A DNA stretch of 64,000 nucleotides from JANWVO01 sp964458495 (GCA_964458495.1 CAYWJB010000004.1:210847-274846), one strand, 5' to 3'; shown: positions 45,628 to 54,652, counted from the first letter of the stretch. Numbers and translations: made by a program. Notes: generated by a model from the letters alone, not told the origin.

Positions 45628-46932
45628 TCAGGCGGTGCCCTGCGACACGCGGGGGTACACCTTGCGGACGGCCGCCACGATGTCTCGTGTGTCCGATTCG
45701 CTGAATTTCGGATCGAGCAACACGCCCCCGAAGCGGTTCAGGATGTCGATGGTCCGCAGGCAGGACTGCGCCCCGTAGCGGATCTCCGGCCCACGTCCGG
45801 CGCGGAACGTGGGCCATTCCGGATGCACGGTGAGTTTCTTCTCGGCATACGGCTGCACCGGCAACACGACGGAGCCCGACGGCGGCGAGGCGGGCACGTT
45901 CTCCGCCCGCATGGCCTTGAGGAACACGTCCCGGGCCTCTTTCGACCCCAGGTCCAGATACACGCCCACGCCAAGTTCTCCGGCGGGATCCGGCAGCAGG
46001 CGCGTCCTGAGCCCCGGCAAGTCGGCGATCCCCTCATACACTCGCCGCGCCACGGCGCGGATGTCGCCCACAATCCGGTCCAGCTTCCGCACCTGGCTCA
46101 ACAGCACCGCGCCCGTGAACTCGGTCATGCGGAAATTCGAGCCGGGCACTGCTTCCAGCTTCGGCTGCCCGATCCAGTCCTGGTGCACCTGCCGCAGCGT
46201 CCCCACGTCGTGGAAGCGCACGGCGCGCTCAAACAGCAGCGGATCGTTTGTATAGACCATGCCGCCTTCGCCGGCGCTGATCGTCTTGTTCACCTGGAGG
46301 CTGGCAGCGGCGATGTCGCCCATCGAGCCCAGACGATTGCCCTTGTAAGACGCTCCCACCGCCTGCGAGACGTCCTCGAGCACTTTCAGCCCGCGCTTTC
46401 GGGCAATTGGCAGCAGGCGGTCCATGTCCGCCGGGTTCCCCTGCAGATGCACGATCATCAGCACTTTGGTTCGCGCGCTGATGGCCTGCTCCACTCGGGC
46501 AGGGTCCAGATTGAAGCTCTCGTCGATCTCGGCACAGACGGGCAACGCCCCGTGCCGCACCACGGCATGGAAGCACGAATGCCAGGTCCAGGCGGGGACC
46601 ACCACCTCGTCGCCCGGCCCCACTTCCAGCGCCGCCAGCGCGGCCTCCAGCGCAGTTGTGCCGGAGTTCACGGCCAGAGCGTATTTCACGCCCATTTTCG
46701 CAGCGAACTCCCGCTCGAGCGCCGCCACCTTGTCCGGGGGTTTCATTTCGAAATTCCAGAACCGGAACGGGCTGCGCGTCTGCCAGACCTCCTTCAGCAG
46801 CGTCCACTCCGTCTCGTCGTAGTACAGCGGCCCGAAGTGCCGCGCCCGCAGCGGCGTGGCCCGGACCGGAGAGCCGCCTTCCAGCGCCAGCCCCGCCGGC
46901 GCCGCCAGAAACGATCTTCTCGACCACAACAT
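45628..46932 (-). CDS. DegT/DnrJ-family aminotransferase with a twin-arginine signal
   Basis: PLP-dependent aminotransferase fold of 434 residues. Motifs: SGTTALEAALAAL, VHLQGNPADMDRL, VLEDVSQAVGASY and the Schiff-base lysine in LQVNKTISAGEGGM, so it looks catalytically competent. Unusually, the N-terminus WSRRSFLAAPAGLAL is a typical Tat signal, predicting export of a folded, cofactor-loaded enzyme. DegT enzymes normally act on cytoplasmic nucleotide sugars, so its substrate must differ. The CoA-binding protein gene ends 16 bp upstream. Confidence 0.85.
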   Translation of the reverse strand: MLWSRRSFLAAPAGLALEGGSPVRATPLRARHFGPLYYDETEWTLLKEVWQTRSPFRFWNFEMKPPDKVAALEREFAAKMGVKYALAVNSGTTALEAALAALEVGPGDEVVVPAWTWHSCFHAVVRHGALPVCAEIDESFNLDPARVEQAISARTKVLMIVHLQGNPADMDRLLPIARKRGLKVLEDVSQAVGASYKGNRLGSMGDIAAASLQVNKTISAGEGGMVYTNDPLLFERAVRFHDVGTLRQVHQDWIGQPKLEAVPGSNFRMTEFTGAVLLSQVRKLDRIVGDIRAVARRVYEGIADLPGLRTRLLPDPAGELGVGVYLDLGSKEARDVFLKAMRAENVPASPPSGSVVLPVQPYAEKKLTVHPEWPTFRAGRGPEIRYGAQSCLRTIDILNRFGGVLLDPKFSESDTRDIVAAVRKVYPRVSQGTA

Positions 46933-46948
46933 CGCCTGCCTCCCAATC

Positions 46949-47377
46949 TCATTCGGGCAGCGTGCCCGACCACCGCCGCAGCGTGCGGTGGAACCGGTGA
47001 ATCCAGCCCGCGCCGCGCAGCCACATCAGCGGGCATTCGTCATCCACCACGGCCATTCCTTCCAGCGCCGGACCCTTGTTCCGGAACCAGACCGCCGCAG
47101 CGCCCGCAGCCCGAGCCTCTTCAGCCAGCCGTGGGTACAGCTCCGCGCTGGTCAGAATCATGGCTGCTTCCGGCGGCGGCGATACATCCGCGAGCGTCTT
47201 GACACAGGCGATGCCGTCGATCTGCTCCGCCTCCGGATGCACGGGCACCACGTCATAGCCGCGGCTGCGCAATTCGCGGAAGACCATCCTGCCGTAGCTG
47301 GCCGGCTTTCGCGACACGCCCACCACCGCGATCCGCCTCAAGGCCAGAAAAGCGTCGATGTCTCTGCGCGTCGTCAT
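46949..47377 (-). CDS. CoA-binding domain protein (YccU-like)
   Basis: 142-residue single Rossmann domain of the CoA-binding_2 type: IAVVGVSRKPASYGRMV, YDVVPVHPEAEQI and AVWFRNKGP are the conserved blocks. Small stand-alone members bind CoA; function unknown. Start chosen at ATG 47377, the conserved N-terminus just before DIDAFLALRRIAVVG. Same strand as and 16 bp upstream of the Tat-DegT gene. Confidence 0.88.
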   Translation of the reverse strand: MTTRRDIDAFLALRRIAVVGVSRKPASYGRMVFRELRSRGYDVVPVHPEAEQIDGIACVKTLADVSPPPEAAMILTSAELYPRLAEEARAAGAAAVWFRNKGPALEGMAVVDDECPLMWLRGAGWIHRFHRTLRRWSGTLPE

Positions 47378-47535
47378 GCGACCCCCTGCCCACGCTATCA
47401 CGGCCGCGCAGAGAGCGGAACCCCGGCGGCGCCTGCGAGGCGGCCGGGTCCCGACGTCTTGCCCGCTCCGCGGATCGCAAGGATGCAACCCGCCTCGCGA
47501 TTTGGGTTCTCCATGCGGCTCCGGGCAACCGGCGC

Positions 47536-47567
47536 AAAAAGAAGCAGCCCGCCGCGGGGCGGGCTGC
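47536..47567 (-). terminator. Intrinsic terminator (10-bp stem)
   Basis: GCAGCCCGCC (47544-47553) pairs with GGCGGGCTGC (47558-47567), loop of 4; on the minus strand the T-rich tail TTCTTTTT follows. It ends the 62-residue protein gene. Confidence 0.8.
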
Positions 47568-47615
47568 CTGGGATGGACTCTTCCGCTTCTGGATGGCTTG
47601 CGGCCGCGAAACTCC

Positions 47616-47804
47616 TCAGCCTTGGCGCTTCCTGCGCAACACCAGCACGGGTTCGGGTTCTGCCTGCGATTCAAGTTCGGCGAGCTCGCGCTCGATGATC
47701 GCCTTCTCGATGTCCTCGGACACTTCCCCCTCCTCGAGCGAGCGAATCTTTTCGAGCCGCTCGAGAATTTCCATTTCGAGTTGCAGGCGTTCGTTGAGGC
47801 CCAT
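47616..47804 (-). CDS. Small acidic coiled-coil protein
   Basis: 62 residues, almost entirely charged helix (LQLEMEILERLEKIRSLEEG...IEKAIIERELAELESQ) with heptad-like leucines, ending in a basic tail RRKRQG. No family recognised. A strong Shine-Dalgarno (GGGAGGAAA) before the ATG and a clear terminator 48 bp after the stop support a real, separately transcribed gene. Possibly a partner or regulator of a larger protein (inference). Confidence 0.7.
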   Translation of the reverse strand: MGLNERLQLEMEILERLEKIRSLEEGEVSEDIEKAIIERELAELESQAEPEPVLVLRRKRQG

Positions 47805-47966
47805 CGTTTCCTCCCGGCCCTGCGGCCTTCCATCTGTTCAGACGCTCAGCCGCGCCGATCGTTCCATAAAAAAGAACGGATTTTTGCCTGCGCTTTTCCC
47901 GATGCGGGCAGCATTCCCGGGCCGGCAGGCGCTGCAAGCCTGCGGACTCGCGCCTGGCGCGGCGCG

Positions 47967-48842
47967 TCAAATTGCGCTTGCGGCGCGCCGCCTGGCCTGC
48001 CGCACCGACTCCTGCTGACAGGCCAGAAACGCCTCCGCCAGGCGCCGGACCACGCTCCATTCCGTACGAACCGAAAGTCCGTCCACCGAGGCCACGGGCA
48101 AGAGATTCCGTGTGGTGGAGGTGATGAACAGCCCGTCGGCCCTTTCCAGGTCCTCCAGCGTCAAGCGCCGCTCGGCAATGCGGATGCCCGGCGCCTGAAC
48201 CGTCTCCAGCAGCAGCTCGCGCGTGATCCCGGGCAGGCATCCGGAAGACAGAGGCGGCGTCACCGCCTCATCGCCAAATACGGCGAACACATTGGCCGAC
48301 GTGCACTCGCTCACCTCGCCGTGCTCGTTGAGAAGGATCACTTCGTCGAAGCCCTGCAAATGGGCCTCTTCGTAATAGACCAGGTTCATGGCCCAGGATG
48401 CGGTCTTCGTTCCGGCGAACCGGCTGGCGGCGTGCCGCGCGTGCGGGACAATGCCCAGGCGGACGGATCCGCCCCAGTTGGAAAGCGGCGCCGTAAAAGC
48501 GACAAGGTCGTAGTCCTGTTCGAACCCGGGTCCTTCCCAGACTGTGCCGCGGTTGCGCATCACCAGCACGCGCAAGGCCGCCTCATATGCGGCGTTTGCC
48601 TCCACCACGCGCAGCAGCAGCTCTTCCAGCGCCTGCGGCGTCCAGGGGAACGGGACGCGCAAGAGGTCGGCGTCGCGCTGCATGCGCGCCCAGTGGCGGT
48701 CGAAGGCGAACAGGACGCCCTCCATCACACGGATCGTGGAGAACACGCCCCATCCGGCGAACAGCCCTACTTGGCCGGCTCGGAACAGGGCTTCGTCCGC
48801 GCGGCGAATTTCACCGGAGACGAGGATGTGCGGGTGGATCAC
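47967..48842 (-). CDS. Class IV PLP aminotransferase (IlvE/PabC-like)
   Basis: 291-residue fold-type IV enzyme. Schiff-base lysine in AGTKTASWAMNLVYYEEA; phosphate-binding ECTSANVFAVFGD and GITRELLLET are conserved; the glutamate in VSECTSANVF supports a branched-chain aminotransferase or 4-amino-4-deoxychorismate lyase. Residues distinguishing the two are not clear, so no gene symbol is given. The start codon gives the usual short N-terminus. Confidence 0.85.
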   Translation of the reverse strand: MIHPHILVSGEIRRADEALFRAGQVGLFAGWGVFSTIRVMEGVLFAFDRHWARMQRDADLLRVPFPWTPQALEELLLRVVEANAAYEAALRVLVMRNRGTVWEGPGFEQDYDLVAFTAPLSNWGGSVRLGIVPHARHAASRFAGTKTASWAMNLVYYEEAHLQGFDEVILLNEHGEVSECTSANVFAVFGDEAVTPPLSSGCLPGITRELLLETVQAPGIRIAERRLTLEDLERADGLFITSTTRNLLPVASVDGLSVRTEWSVVRRLAEAFLACQQESVRQARRRAASAI

Positions 48843-48906
48843 AAGGCCATCTTAGCGAACTGCGGGCATGCGGCTCCCGCAGGCCGATGGTGGTCCCGGA
48901 AGCGCT

Positions 48907-49740
48907 TCAGCCGCGCCAGAAAGGAAAGCTCTGCGGGCGCGCGCGCACGGTGGCCAGCAGCAGCCCCTCGATCTTCCGCCGGCGCGCATAGAGCTTCTCC
49001 AGCAATCGCTCCCACTCGGCCTCTTCGCCGTCGATCCAGGCCCGCGGCGTCGTGCGCAGCACGTCGTCGAGGATCTGTTCCGGACAGTGGCGGGCGCGCG
49101 AGAGCCACGGCTCGAAGTCGTCGAGTGAACGGATGTGCTGATAGACGTGGGGACGGAAGTAGAGCCCCTGAAGGGGCGAGTCCGGGAACTCCCAGTGCGG
49201 TCCGTCGAAGATGTAGCCGTGGTCGACCATCTGCGCGATGAAGCCCTTCCGGTTGGGCGCGGCGGGCTCGTCAAGGAAATCGCGGATGCAGCGGCGGAAG
49301 AAAATGGCCTGTCGCGCGTCGGAGTTCGCCGTCCACTTGTCGAAAACGAGAACCCCGGCGAAGTGGGCGAGGTTCACCACCGACGGCAGCAGCGCGTCCG
49401 GCAGGTAGTCGTAGACGGCGTCGCGGTCGGGGTCGCCCGGAAAGAGCGAGCCAAAGTGGATGCCCGGCTCGACGGGCACGCGGCGCGAGCCGAGTTGGAA
49501 ATGCACATCGGGCTGGGCGGCGAGGAAGGCGGCGTCCACGTGAATGACGCGCGCCTGTGGCGCGGCGATGCCGAGATGGGAGAGCAGGACCGAAGCGGCC
49601 CATTCGTTGGCGAGAATGCGGCGGTGCTGCGGATTGTTCAGAAACTTGGTGACGTAGAAGCGGCCGTCCTCGCAGGCCAGAAGGTGCGCCTGCGCGCCGC
49701 CGCGCATGCGGCGTGACAGCCGCGTCGCCTGCACCGGCAT
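48907..49740 (-). CDS. Single-chain HipA-type kinase family protein
   Basis: 277 residues resembling the stand-alone HipA-like kinase family: GGAQAHLLACEDGRFYVTKFLNNPQH at the N-terminus holds the nucleotide-contacting Lys (YVTKF), and VFDKWTANSDARQAIF matches the catalytic DxxxxNxD loop. No HipB antitoxin gene is next to it; the neighbour across a short divergent region is a 75-residue protein. True HipA kinases phosphorylate GltX; substrates of this shorter group are unknown. Confidence 0.78.
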   Translation of the reverse strand: MPVQATRLSRRMRGGAQAHLLACEDGRFYVTKFLNNPQHRRILANEWAASVLLSHLGIAAPQARVIHVDAAFLAAQPDVHFQLGSRRVPVEPGIHFGSLFPGDPDRDAVYDYLPDALLPSVVNLAHFAGVLVFDKWTANSDARQAIFFRRCIRDFLDEPAAPNRKGFIAQMVDHGYIFDGPHWEFPDSPLQGLYFRPHVYQHIRSLDDFEPWLSRARHCPEQILDDVLRTTPRAWIDGEEAEWERLLEKLYARRRKIEGLLLATVRARPQSFPFWRG

Positions 49741-49819
49741 CTACACACTAGAATAAACATGTCGGGCGCGGCTCCCGCCGGGACCCGGCGCCCGAGTCGC
49801 AACAGGGAAGGGAAGATCC

Positions 49820-50047
49820 ATGCAGGAACAAGGCGCCCCGGCTGATCTGCGGCCGAAGTCGGATGACGAAATCGCGCTGGAGCTGATGAAATTCATCGCC
49901 GCCACCACGGGCTACGCCAAGGGCGCGCAGGCGGTGGGATTCTCCGGCAAGCCTCCGCGGACGCCGGAGGAGCAGGCTGACGCCCTGCTGGAACTGTTCG
50001 AGAAGTGCCGGCAGGCGGTGGCCCGGCGGTCCCCCGCCGGGGCCTGA
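49820..50047 (+). CDS. Small protein of unknown function, divergent from the HipA-type kinase
   Basis: 75 residues, soluble and mostly helical (DDEIALELMKFIAATTGYAKGA, EEQADALLELFEKCRQAV). No DNA-binding motif is seen. A GGGAAG Shine-Dalgarno precedes the ATG. The 79-bp divergent gap to the kinase gene suggests shared control; it could be an antitoxin-like partner but nothing in the sequence proves this. Confidence 0.65.
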   Translation: MQEQGAPADLRPKSDDEIALELMKFIAATTGYAKGAQAVGFSGKPPRTPEEQADALLELFEKCRQAVARRSPAGA

Positions 50048-50386
50048 GGGCGGGGCGCCCCAAGCCGGGTCAGGTCCGCGCGGAAAGGCAGGAGGGGTGG
50101 TTGCCTGCACGGGACGCCCCCTTGGCATCAAGCGGACCGGTTCCCGTTGGCAGGGCGCAGCTTCCCGGCAGGCGCACGCCATCGCGTGCGGATCCGGCCT
50201 GCCTCCGCTGCCTGCTGCCGGGAAACCGCCTGCGGCGGACTGTTGCCCCCGTGGCGCGCGCTCCGGCGCCAGCCAGCCACTCCGCCTGAGAAAACAGAAA
50301 GGGCGCCCGCACGGGACGCCCCATTGAACATCAGCACTGTCACACCCCGCGGTTCCCCGGCAATCGCCGGCGGACGCGGGCCGGTG
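50048..50386. other. Intergenic region with a repeated GC-rich element
   Basis: 339 bp between converging genes. It holds two related copies (50103-50133 and 50305-50335) sharing the 14-bp core GCACGGGACGCCCC; the second copy forms part of the minus-strand terminator at 50290-50322. No gene seen. Confidence 0.6.
50290..50322 (-). terminator. Intrinsic terminator of the H1-like gene
   Basis: Stem GGGCG (50301-50305) with CGCCC (50317-50321), extended by CCC/GGG around a bulge, followed on the minus strand by a T-rich tail (TTTCTGTTTT). Confidence 0.65.
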
Positions 50387-51019
50387 TTACTTCTTCTTCG
50401 CCGCGGGCTTCTTCGCGGCCTTCTTGACAGCGCCCTTCTTGACGGCGGTCTTCTTCACCGCCTTCTTCGCCGCGGCTTTCTTCACAACGGCCTTCCTGGG
50501 TGCAGCCGTCTTCGGGGCGGCCTTTTTCGCCGCCTTCTTGACGGCCACGGCCTTCTTCGCCGCGGCTTTCTTTGCCGGAGCTGCCTTCTTGGCGGCAGCC
50601 TTCTTCGTTGCAGTCTTCACTGTTTTCTTCGTTACCTTTCGTACGGCAGTTGCCGTTTTTCTCGCTGCCTTGGCAGCGGTTTTCCCCGGCTTGGGCCGGG
50701 AAACCTTTGCGGGGGCCTTCTTCGCTGCCGGCTTGCGCGGGCGTGGCGCAGCCGGCCGTTTGGGCGCCGGAGGCGCGGCTTCGGGCGCTTCGGCCGCCGG
50801 CGCAGGCGCCAACTCTGGCGCGGCAGGCGCGGGCGGGGCGGGTGCGGCCTCCGGTGCGGACGGAGCCTCTTGCGCCGGCGGAACCGGAGCCGGTTCCTGG
50901 GCCTCCAGGCTCTCGTCCAGACTGTCTTCCACCTCTCCTACGCTGTCGTCGCTGAGCGCGGAATCGAAGTCCGTCTCCTCGTCGTAGGAGTCAAAGGGTT
51001 TCGCAATCCAACGAACCAT
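50387..51019 (-). CDS. Histone H1-like Lys/Ala-rich DNA-binding protein
   Basis: 210 residues. The N-terminal part is acidic and Pro/Ala-rich (EEDFDSALSD-like region, then PAPVPPAQEAP repeats); from about residue 90 the chain is a tail of AAKK/AVKK repeats resembling eukaryotic H1 C-termini and bacterial H1-like proteins. It should coat or condense DNA. Codons of the tail are repetitive, giving tandem GCCTTCTTC-like DNA. A neighbouring terminator closes the unit. The acidic N-terminal half makes it unlike most bacterial H1 homologues. Confidence 0.82.
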   Translation of the reverse strand: MVRWIAKPFDSYDEETDFDSALSDDSVGEVEDSLDESLEAQEPAPVPPAQEAPSAPEAAPAPPAPAAPELAPAPAAEAPEAAPPAPKRPAAPRPRKPAAKKAPAKVSRPKPGKTAAKAARKTATAVRKVTKKTVKTATKKAAAKKAAPAKKAAAKKAVAVKKAAKKAAPKTAAPRKAVVKKAAAKKAVKKTAVKKGAVKKAAKKPAAKKK

Positions 51020-51118
51020 GACGCGGTCCTCCCTCCAGGCCGAATCATAATTAGCATATCTTGTTTTGGCGTCCCGCGGAAGAGGAATCTTCCCGCGCCC
51101 AAGGCGGCGGCGCCCCGC

Positions 51119-52744
51119 CTAACGCCGTGCCGAGGTCTTGCGGACCCTGCTGCTGGAGGGCGCCGATGCCCGGCTGCTGGCCGGCGTCCGCCTCCGCGGA
51201 CTCCGTGAGCCGGCGGCGCGGCTTTGCGCCAGCTTCGCCGCACGCACGTTCCGGGCCGCAGGCACGGGCACGACGACAAACGCTCCCTCTTCCAGACTCG
51301 AGAGATCGTTCATCGCCGCCACCTGCGCCGCCGCCGCGCCATAATGCCGGGCGATAGAGGCTGCCGTGTCTCCGGGACTGACGCGGTGCAGGCGGCAGGA
51401 GGCCCGCCTGGCGGCAGGAACCAGATTCAACGCCGCCAATACGGCGGCGCCGGTTCCGCGCGGCACCCTCACCTCAAACCCTGCGGGGGCTATCTTATCC
51501 TTCACGGCGGGATTCAGGTCCAGGATCTCGCCGGCGGGAACCTCCGCGGCATCGGCGATCAGCGCCAGGCTCGTTTCCGCTTCCAGCCGGATCGTGTCGA
51601 ACTCCAGCGGATCCTCGAATTCGACGGCAGGCAATCCGTAGTGCTGGGGGTCTTGCGCGATGATGGCTATGGCCAGAATGGCCGGGACGTAGTTCATCGT
51701 CTCCTTTGGCAAGGCGTTGCGCGCGCGCAACTCCCAGAAGTCGGCGTAGCCGGTGCGCTGCACGGCGCGCTCAACGCAGGCCGGTCCGCAGTTGTAGGCG
51801 GCCATGGCCAGGTACCAGTCGCCCGTCAGGTCGTAGAGGTCCTTCAGGTGCCGGGCCGCCGCCCGGGTGGCCTTCTCCGGATCCATCCGCTCGTCGTGAG
51901 CCTTGCCCGCCTCCAGCCCGTACTCCCGGCCCCGGCCGCGAATGAACTGCCACATCCCTACGGCCTGGGCCCGGCTGACGGCCCGTGGCTGGAAGGCCGA
52001 CTCGGCCTGCGCCAGATGGATCAGCTCCCGCGGCACGCCCTCCTCGTCGAAGATGCGGAAGATCATCTGGCGGTAGCGCCCGCTCCGCCTGAGACCGTTG
52101 AGCAGGATCCGGGAACCGCGCGGGCCGGTGAAGTACTGGATGTAGTTCAGCACCGCCTCGTTCACCGTCAAAGGCAGCTGGGAGCTTCCCGTCAGGATCC
52201 GGCCCGCGACGGCGCTGCCACTGCCGGCCGGGAAGGAGAGATTCAGGATCTCCTCCAGCGGAGAAGACGGCATCATGGGCACCTGCGGCGCCTGCGCCGC
52301 GCCCAGTTCCTCCATGTCGTAGCGGTGGATCCGCCGGATCAGCTCTTCCACCCTTTTCTCGATCCGCTCCCGGCCCGCATCCCCCTCGGGAATGGCCAGC
52401 AGCGTGTCCACAGCCTCGTCGAAGACCCGGCGGGCTTCTTCCCTCTGCCCCTCCTGGATCAGGAACCGGCCATGCTGGAACAGCCGCTCGGCGGTGCGCA
52501 GCGCCCTCATCGCCGGCGATGACGCCTCCTGTCCGGTTTCCGCGCCCGCAGCCAGTTGCGCCGGACGCATGGAGGGCGGCACGACCGCGGGCTCCTTCGG
52601 GGGAAGCCGGTCGATCACATCATCGGAGATCGGCCTGGAAACGCCGCCGGGAGAGAGGAAGCTCTGCGAGGAAGCCTGGAAGGGAGCGAGAAGGATTGCG
52701 CCTGCGAGGGCGATCAGCGCGGCAGTTGGGTGGAGATTTCGCAT
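51119..52744 (-). CDS. mltD: MltD-type lytic transglycosylase with LysM domain
   Basis: 541-residue periplasmic murein lytic transglycosylase with a signal peptide (TAALIALAGAILLAPFQASSQ). The SLT domain (about 230-350) shows the catalytic Glu in HLAQAESAFQPRAVS, GMWQFI, and AMAAYNCGPACVE. One LysM domain is near the C-terminus (HRVSPGDTAASIARHYG, about 455-500), then a very basic Ser/Arg tail (RSPRRRTPASSR) without known role. N-terminal residues 100-170 form helical repeats. Confidence 0.9.
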   Translation of the reverse strand: MRNLHPTAALIALAGAILLAPFQASSQSFLSPGGVSRPISDDVIDRLPPKEPAVVPPSMRPAQLAAGAETGQEASSPAMRALRTAERLFQHGRFLIQEGQREEARRVFDEAVDTLLAIPEGDAGRERIEKRVEELIRRIHRYDMEELGAAQAPQVPMMPSSPLEEILNLSFPAGSGSAVAGRILTGSSQLPLTVNEAVLNYIQYFTGPRGSRILLNGLRRSGRYRQMIFRIFDEEGVPRELIHLAQAESAFQPRAVSRAQAVGMWQFIRGRGREYGLEAGKAHDERMDPEKATRAAARHLKDLYDLTGDWYLAMAAYNCGPACVERAVQRTGYADFWELRARNALPKETMNYVPAILAIAIIAQDPQHYGLPAVEFEDPLEFDTIRLEAETSLALIADAAEVPAGEILDLNPAVKDKIAPAGFEVRVPRGTGAAVLAALNLVPAARRASCRLHRVSPGDTAASIARHYGAAAAQVAAMNDLSSLEEGAFVVVPVPAARNVRAAKLAQSRAAGSRSPRRRTPASSRASAPSSSRVRKTSARR

Positions 52745-52863
52745 TCGTACCGGATCGCGCGGCTGGATTCGGCCTTCAGACTCTACATGATCTATCGAAG
52801 GAACGAATCTATCGCAGCAGGGGGGCGGAGGTCAATTCTCCTGCCCGTCCGCCTGCGGCGGTC

Positions 52864-53403
52864 TCAGCCGGCAATGCGGTGGGCCAGAGTGCCGAGGATC
52901 CAGCCCAAGGCGCCGCCCGCCACCACGTCGCTCAAGAAATGCATCCCCAGGGTCACGCGCGACAGGGCTACGGAGATGGCACAGCCGTAGAGCACGGCGC
53001 CGGCTTCGGGGAAGTGCAGCGCCACGGGCACGGTCACGGCGAATGCCGTCATCGTGTGTCCCGATGGGAAACTGAACTCGTCTGGCGGCAGGACTGCGGC
53101 CCAGCAGTGCGGCAGCAGTTCGCAAGGGCGCCGTCTGGCAGCTTTGCGCTTCAGGACCAGAAACAGGGCGATGGCGGCGGTGCTGGCCAGCGCGGCTTCC
53201 GCGGCCGCCTGGCGGCCTTCCACGCCGCCCGCGGCCAGCAGCACGGCCCCCACGGCGTACCACAGCCAGCCGTCTCCTCCGCGCGTCGAGGCCAGCATCC
53301 ACCAGCGGAACCACACGGGTGCGCTCCACCGGTGCAGGCGGCGCATCAGCCCGTGATCGAAGGACTCGATCCAGGATTGCAGGGCACGGGCGGCGCCGCT
53401 CAT
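52864..53403 (-). CDS. PAP2-superfamily membrane phosphatase
   Basis: 179-residue phosphatidic-acid phosphatase type 2 protein with about five helices. The three signature blocks are present: LKRKAARRRPC (KxxxxxxRP), FPSGHTMTA (PSGH) and ALSRVTLGMHFLSDV (SRxxxGxHxxxD). It would dephosphorylate lipid phosphates such as undecaprenyl diphosphate on the periplasmic face. Ends 119 bp before the transglycosylase gene region. Confidence 0.9.
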   Translation of the reverse strand: MSGAARALQSWIESFDHGLMRRLHRWSAPVWFRWWMLASTRGGDGWLWYAVGAVLLAAGGVEGRQAAAEAALASTAAIALFLVLKRKAARRRPCELLPHCWAAVLPPDEFSFPSGHTMTAFAVTVPVALHFPEAGAVLYGCAISVALSRVTLGMHFLSDVVAGGALGWILGTLAHRIAG

Positions 53404-53470
53404 GCCCCTTGAATACGCTGGAACAATGAATTTCGCGTGAAAACCAGGATAATTTCACCTTACCACGCGG

Positions 53471-54652
53471 CTACCAGTTGGCCAGCGTTCCGTCGGGCAG
53501 GTACATGGTCTCGTCGCGCCAGGTCACGCCGGCGCGCGCCGCGCGCTGCACCTCCGCCCAGTTCAGCCTCACGCCCAGGCCCGGGGCTTCCGGCACCGGC
53601 AAGTGGCCCTCGGGGTCGGGTTCGAAGAGCGCCCGATCACGCTCGTCGACATACCGCAGCCATGGATCCACATCGCCCTCCGCTCCGTGGACGTTGTAAT
53701 GGATTCCCTTGGCCCACTCCAGGATCCACCCCGCACGGCATTGCGCCACCACATGCAGGCTGGCCAGGAACGCCACCGGTGAAAGCGGGCAGTGCGGTGC
53801 CAGCGCAATGCCATTGGCTTCGGCCAGCGCGCCGATCTCCACCGTGTTGGAGATCCCGCCCACATGCACCAGGTCCGGCTGGAGGATGTGCGCCCCCTTG
53901 CCCGCCACCACGTCGCTGAACTCGGCCACGGTGGTCATCCGCTCGCCGGTGGCGATGGGCACGGCGGTGGTGGCTGCGATCTCCGGCAGCCAGCGGTTGT
54001 AGTCCGGCCGCACGGGTTCTTCGTAGAACAGCGGGTTGCCGAATTCCAGCGCCTTGGCCAGCCTTCGCGCCATCGGCACGTTGCACCGGCCGTGGAAGTC
54101 CAGCGCGATGTCCACCTCCTGGCCCACCGCCTCCCGCACCGCGCGCAGCCGGTCCACCGCGCGCTGGATGCCCCCGTAGGTGTCGATGGCCGCCAGCGGC
54201 GGGCAGGCGTTCATCTTCAGGGCGCGCGCGCCGGCGGCGACCACCGCCGCCGCCTCTTCGGCTGCCGCCTCGGGCGGATTGTTGTTGCCCCCGGCCCAGC
54301 GGTAAACCTTCACGCGGTCGCGCACGCGACCGCCCAGCAACTGAGAGACGGGCTGCCCGGCAGCCTTTCCTGCCAGGTCCCACAGCGCTGTCTCGATGCC
54401 GCCCAATGCGCTCATGTACAGGGCCCCGCCGTGATAGAAATTGCGGTCGTAACAGCCGCGCGCCAGCGCCTTCACCTGCCGGGGATCCTTGCCCAGGAAG
54501 AACTCGCCCAGTTCATGGACGCACGCCTCGGCGGCGCCAAGCTGGCCTTCCAGCGTGTACTCGCCGTAGCCTTCCGCGCCATCCGAGGTCAGGATTCGCA
54601 ACAGCCCCCACCGTGGCGCCACCTGGGCCGTCTCGATTTTTTCAATCCGCAT
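53471..54652 (-). CDS. Enolase-superfamily dehydratase, galactonate-dehydratase-like
   Basis: 393-residue mandelate racemase/muconate lactonizing enzyme family protein. Metal-binding residues in DIALDFHGRC, LFYEEPVRPD and ATGERMTT; the HxxLHVGG-type segment LVHVGGISN and the dehydratase His in APHCPLSP resemble D-galactonate dehydratase-type acid sugar dehydratases. No signal peptide, so cytoplasmic, unlike the other family member at 41158-42435. Exact sugar acid unknown. Confidence 0.85.
   Translation of the reverse strand: MRIEKIETAQVAPRWGLLRILTSDGAEGYGEYTLEGQLGAAEACVHELGEFFLGKDPRQVKALARGCYDRNFYHGGALYMSALGGIETALWDLAGKAAGQPVSQLLGGRVRDRVKVYRWAGGNNNPPEAAAEEAAAVVAAGARALKMNACPPLAAIDTYGGIQRAVDRLRAVREAVGQEVDIALDFHGRCNVPMARRLAKALEFGNPLFYEEPVRPDYNRWLPEIAATTAVPIATGERMTTVAEFSDVVAGKGAHILQPDLVHVGGISNTVEIGALAEANGIALAPHCPLSPVAFLASLHVVAQCRAGWILEWAKGIHYNVHGAEGDVDPWLRYVDERDRALFEPDPEGHLPVPEAPGLGVRLNWAEVQRAARAGVTWRDETMYLPDGTLANW

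Noticed and set aside
50400..50720. CRISPR-like or satellite repeats
   Set aside because: The periodic GCCTTCTTC pattern is explained by Lys/Ala codon repeats of the H1-like gene.
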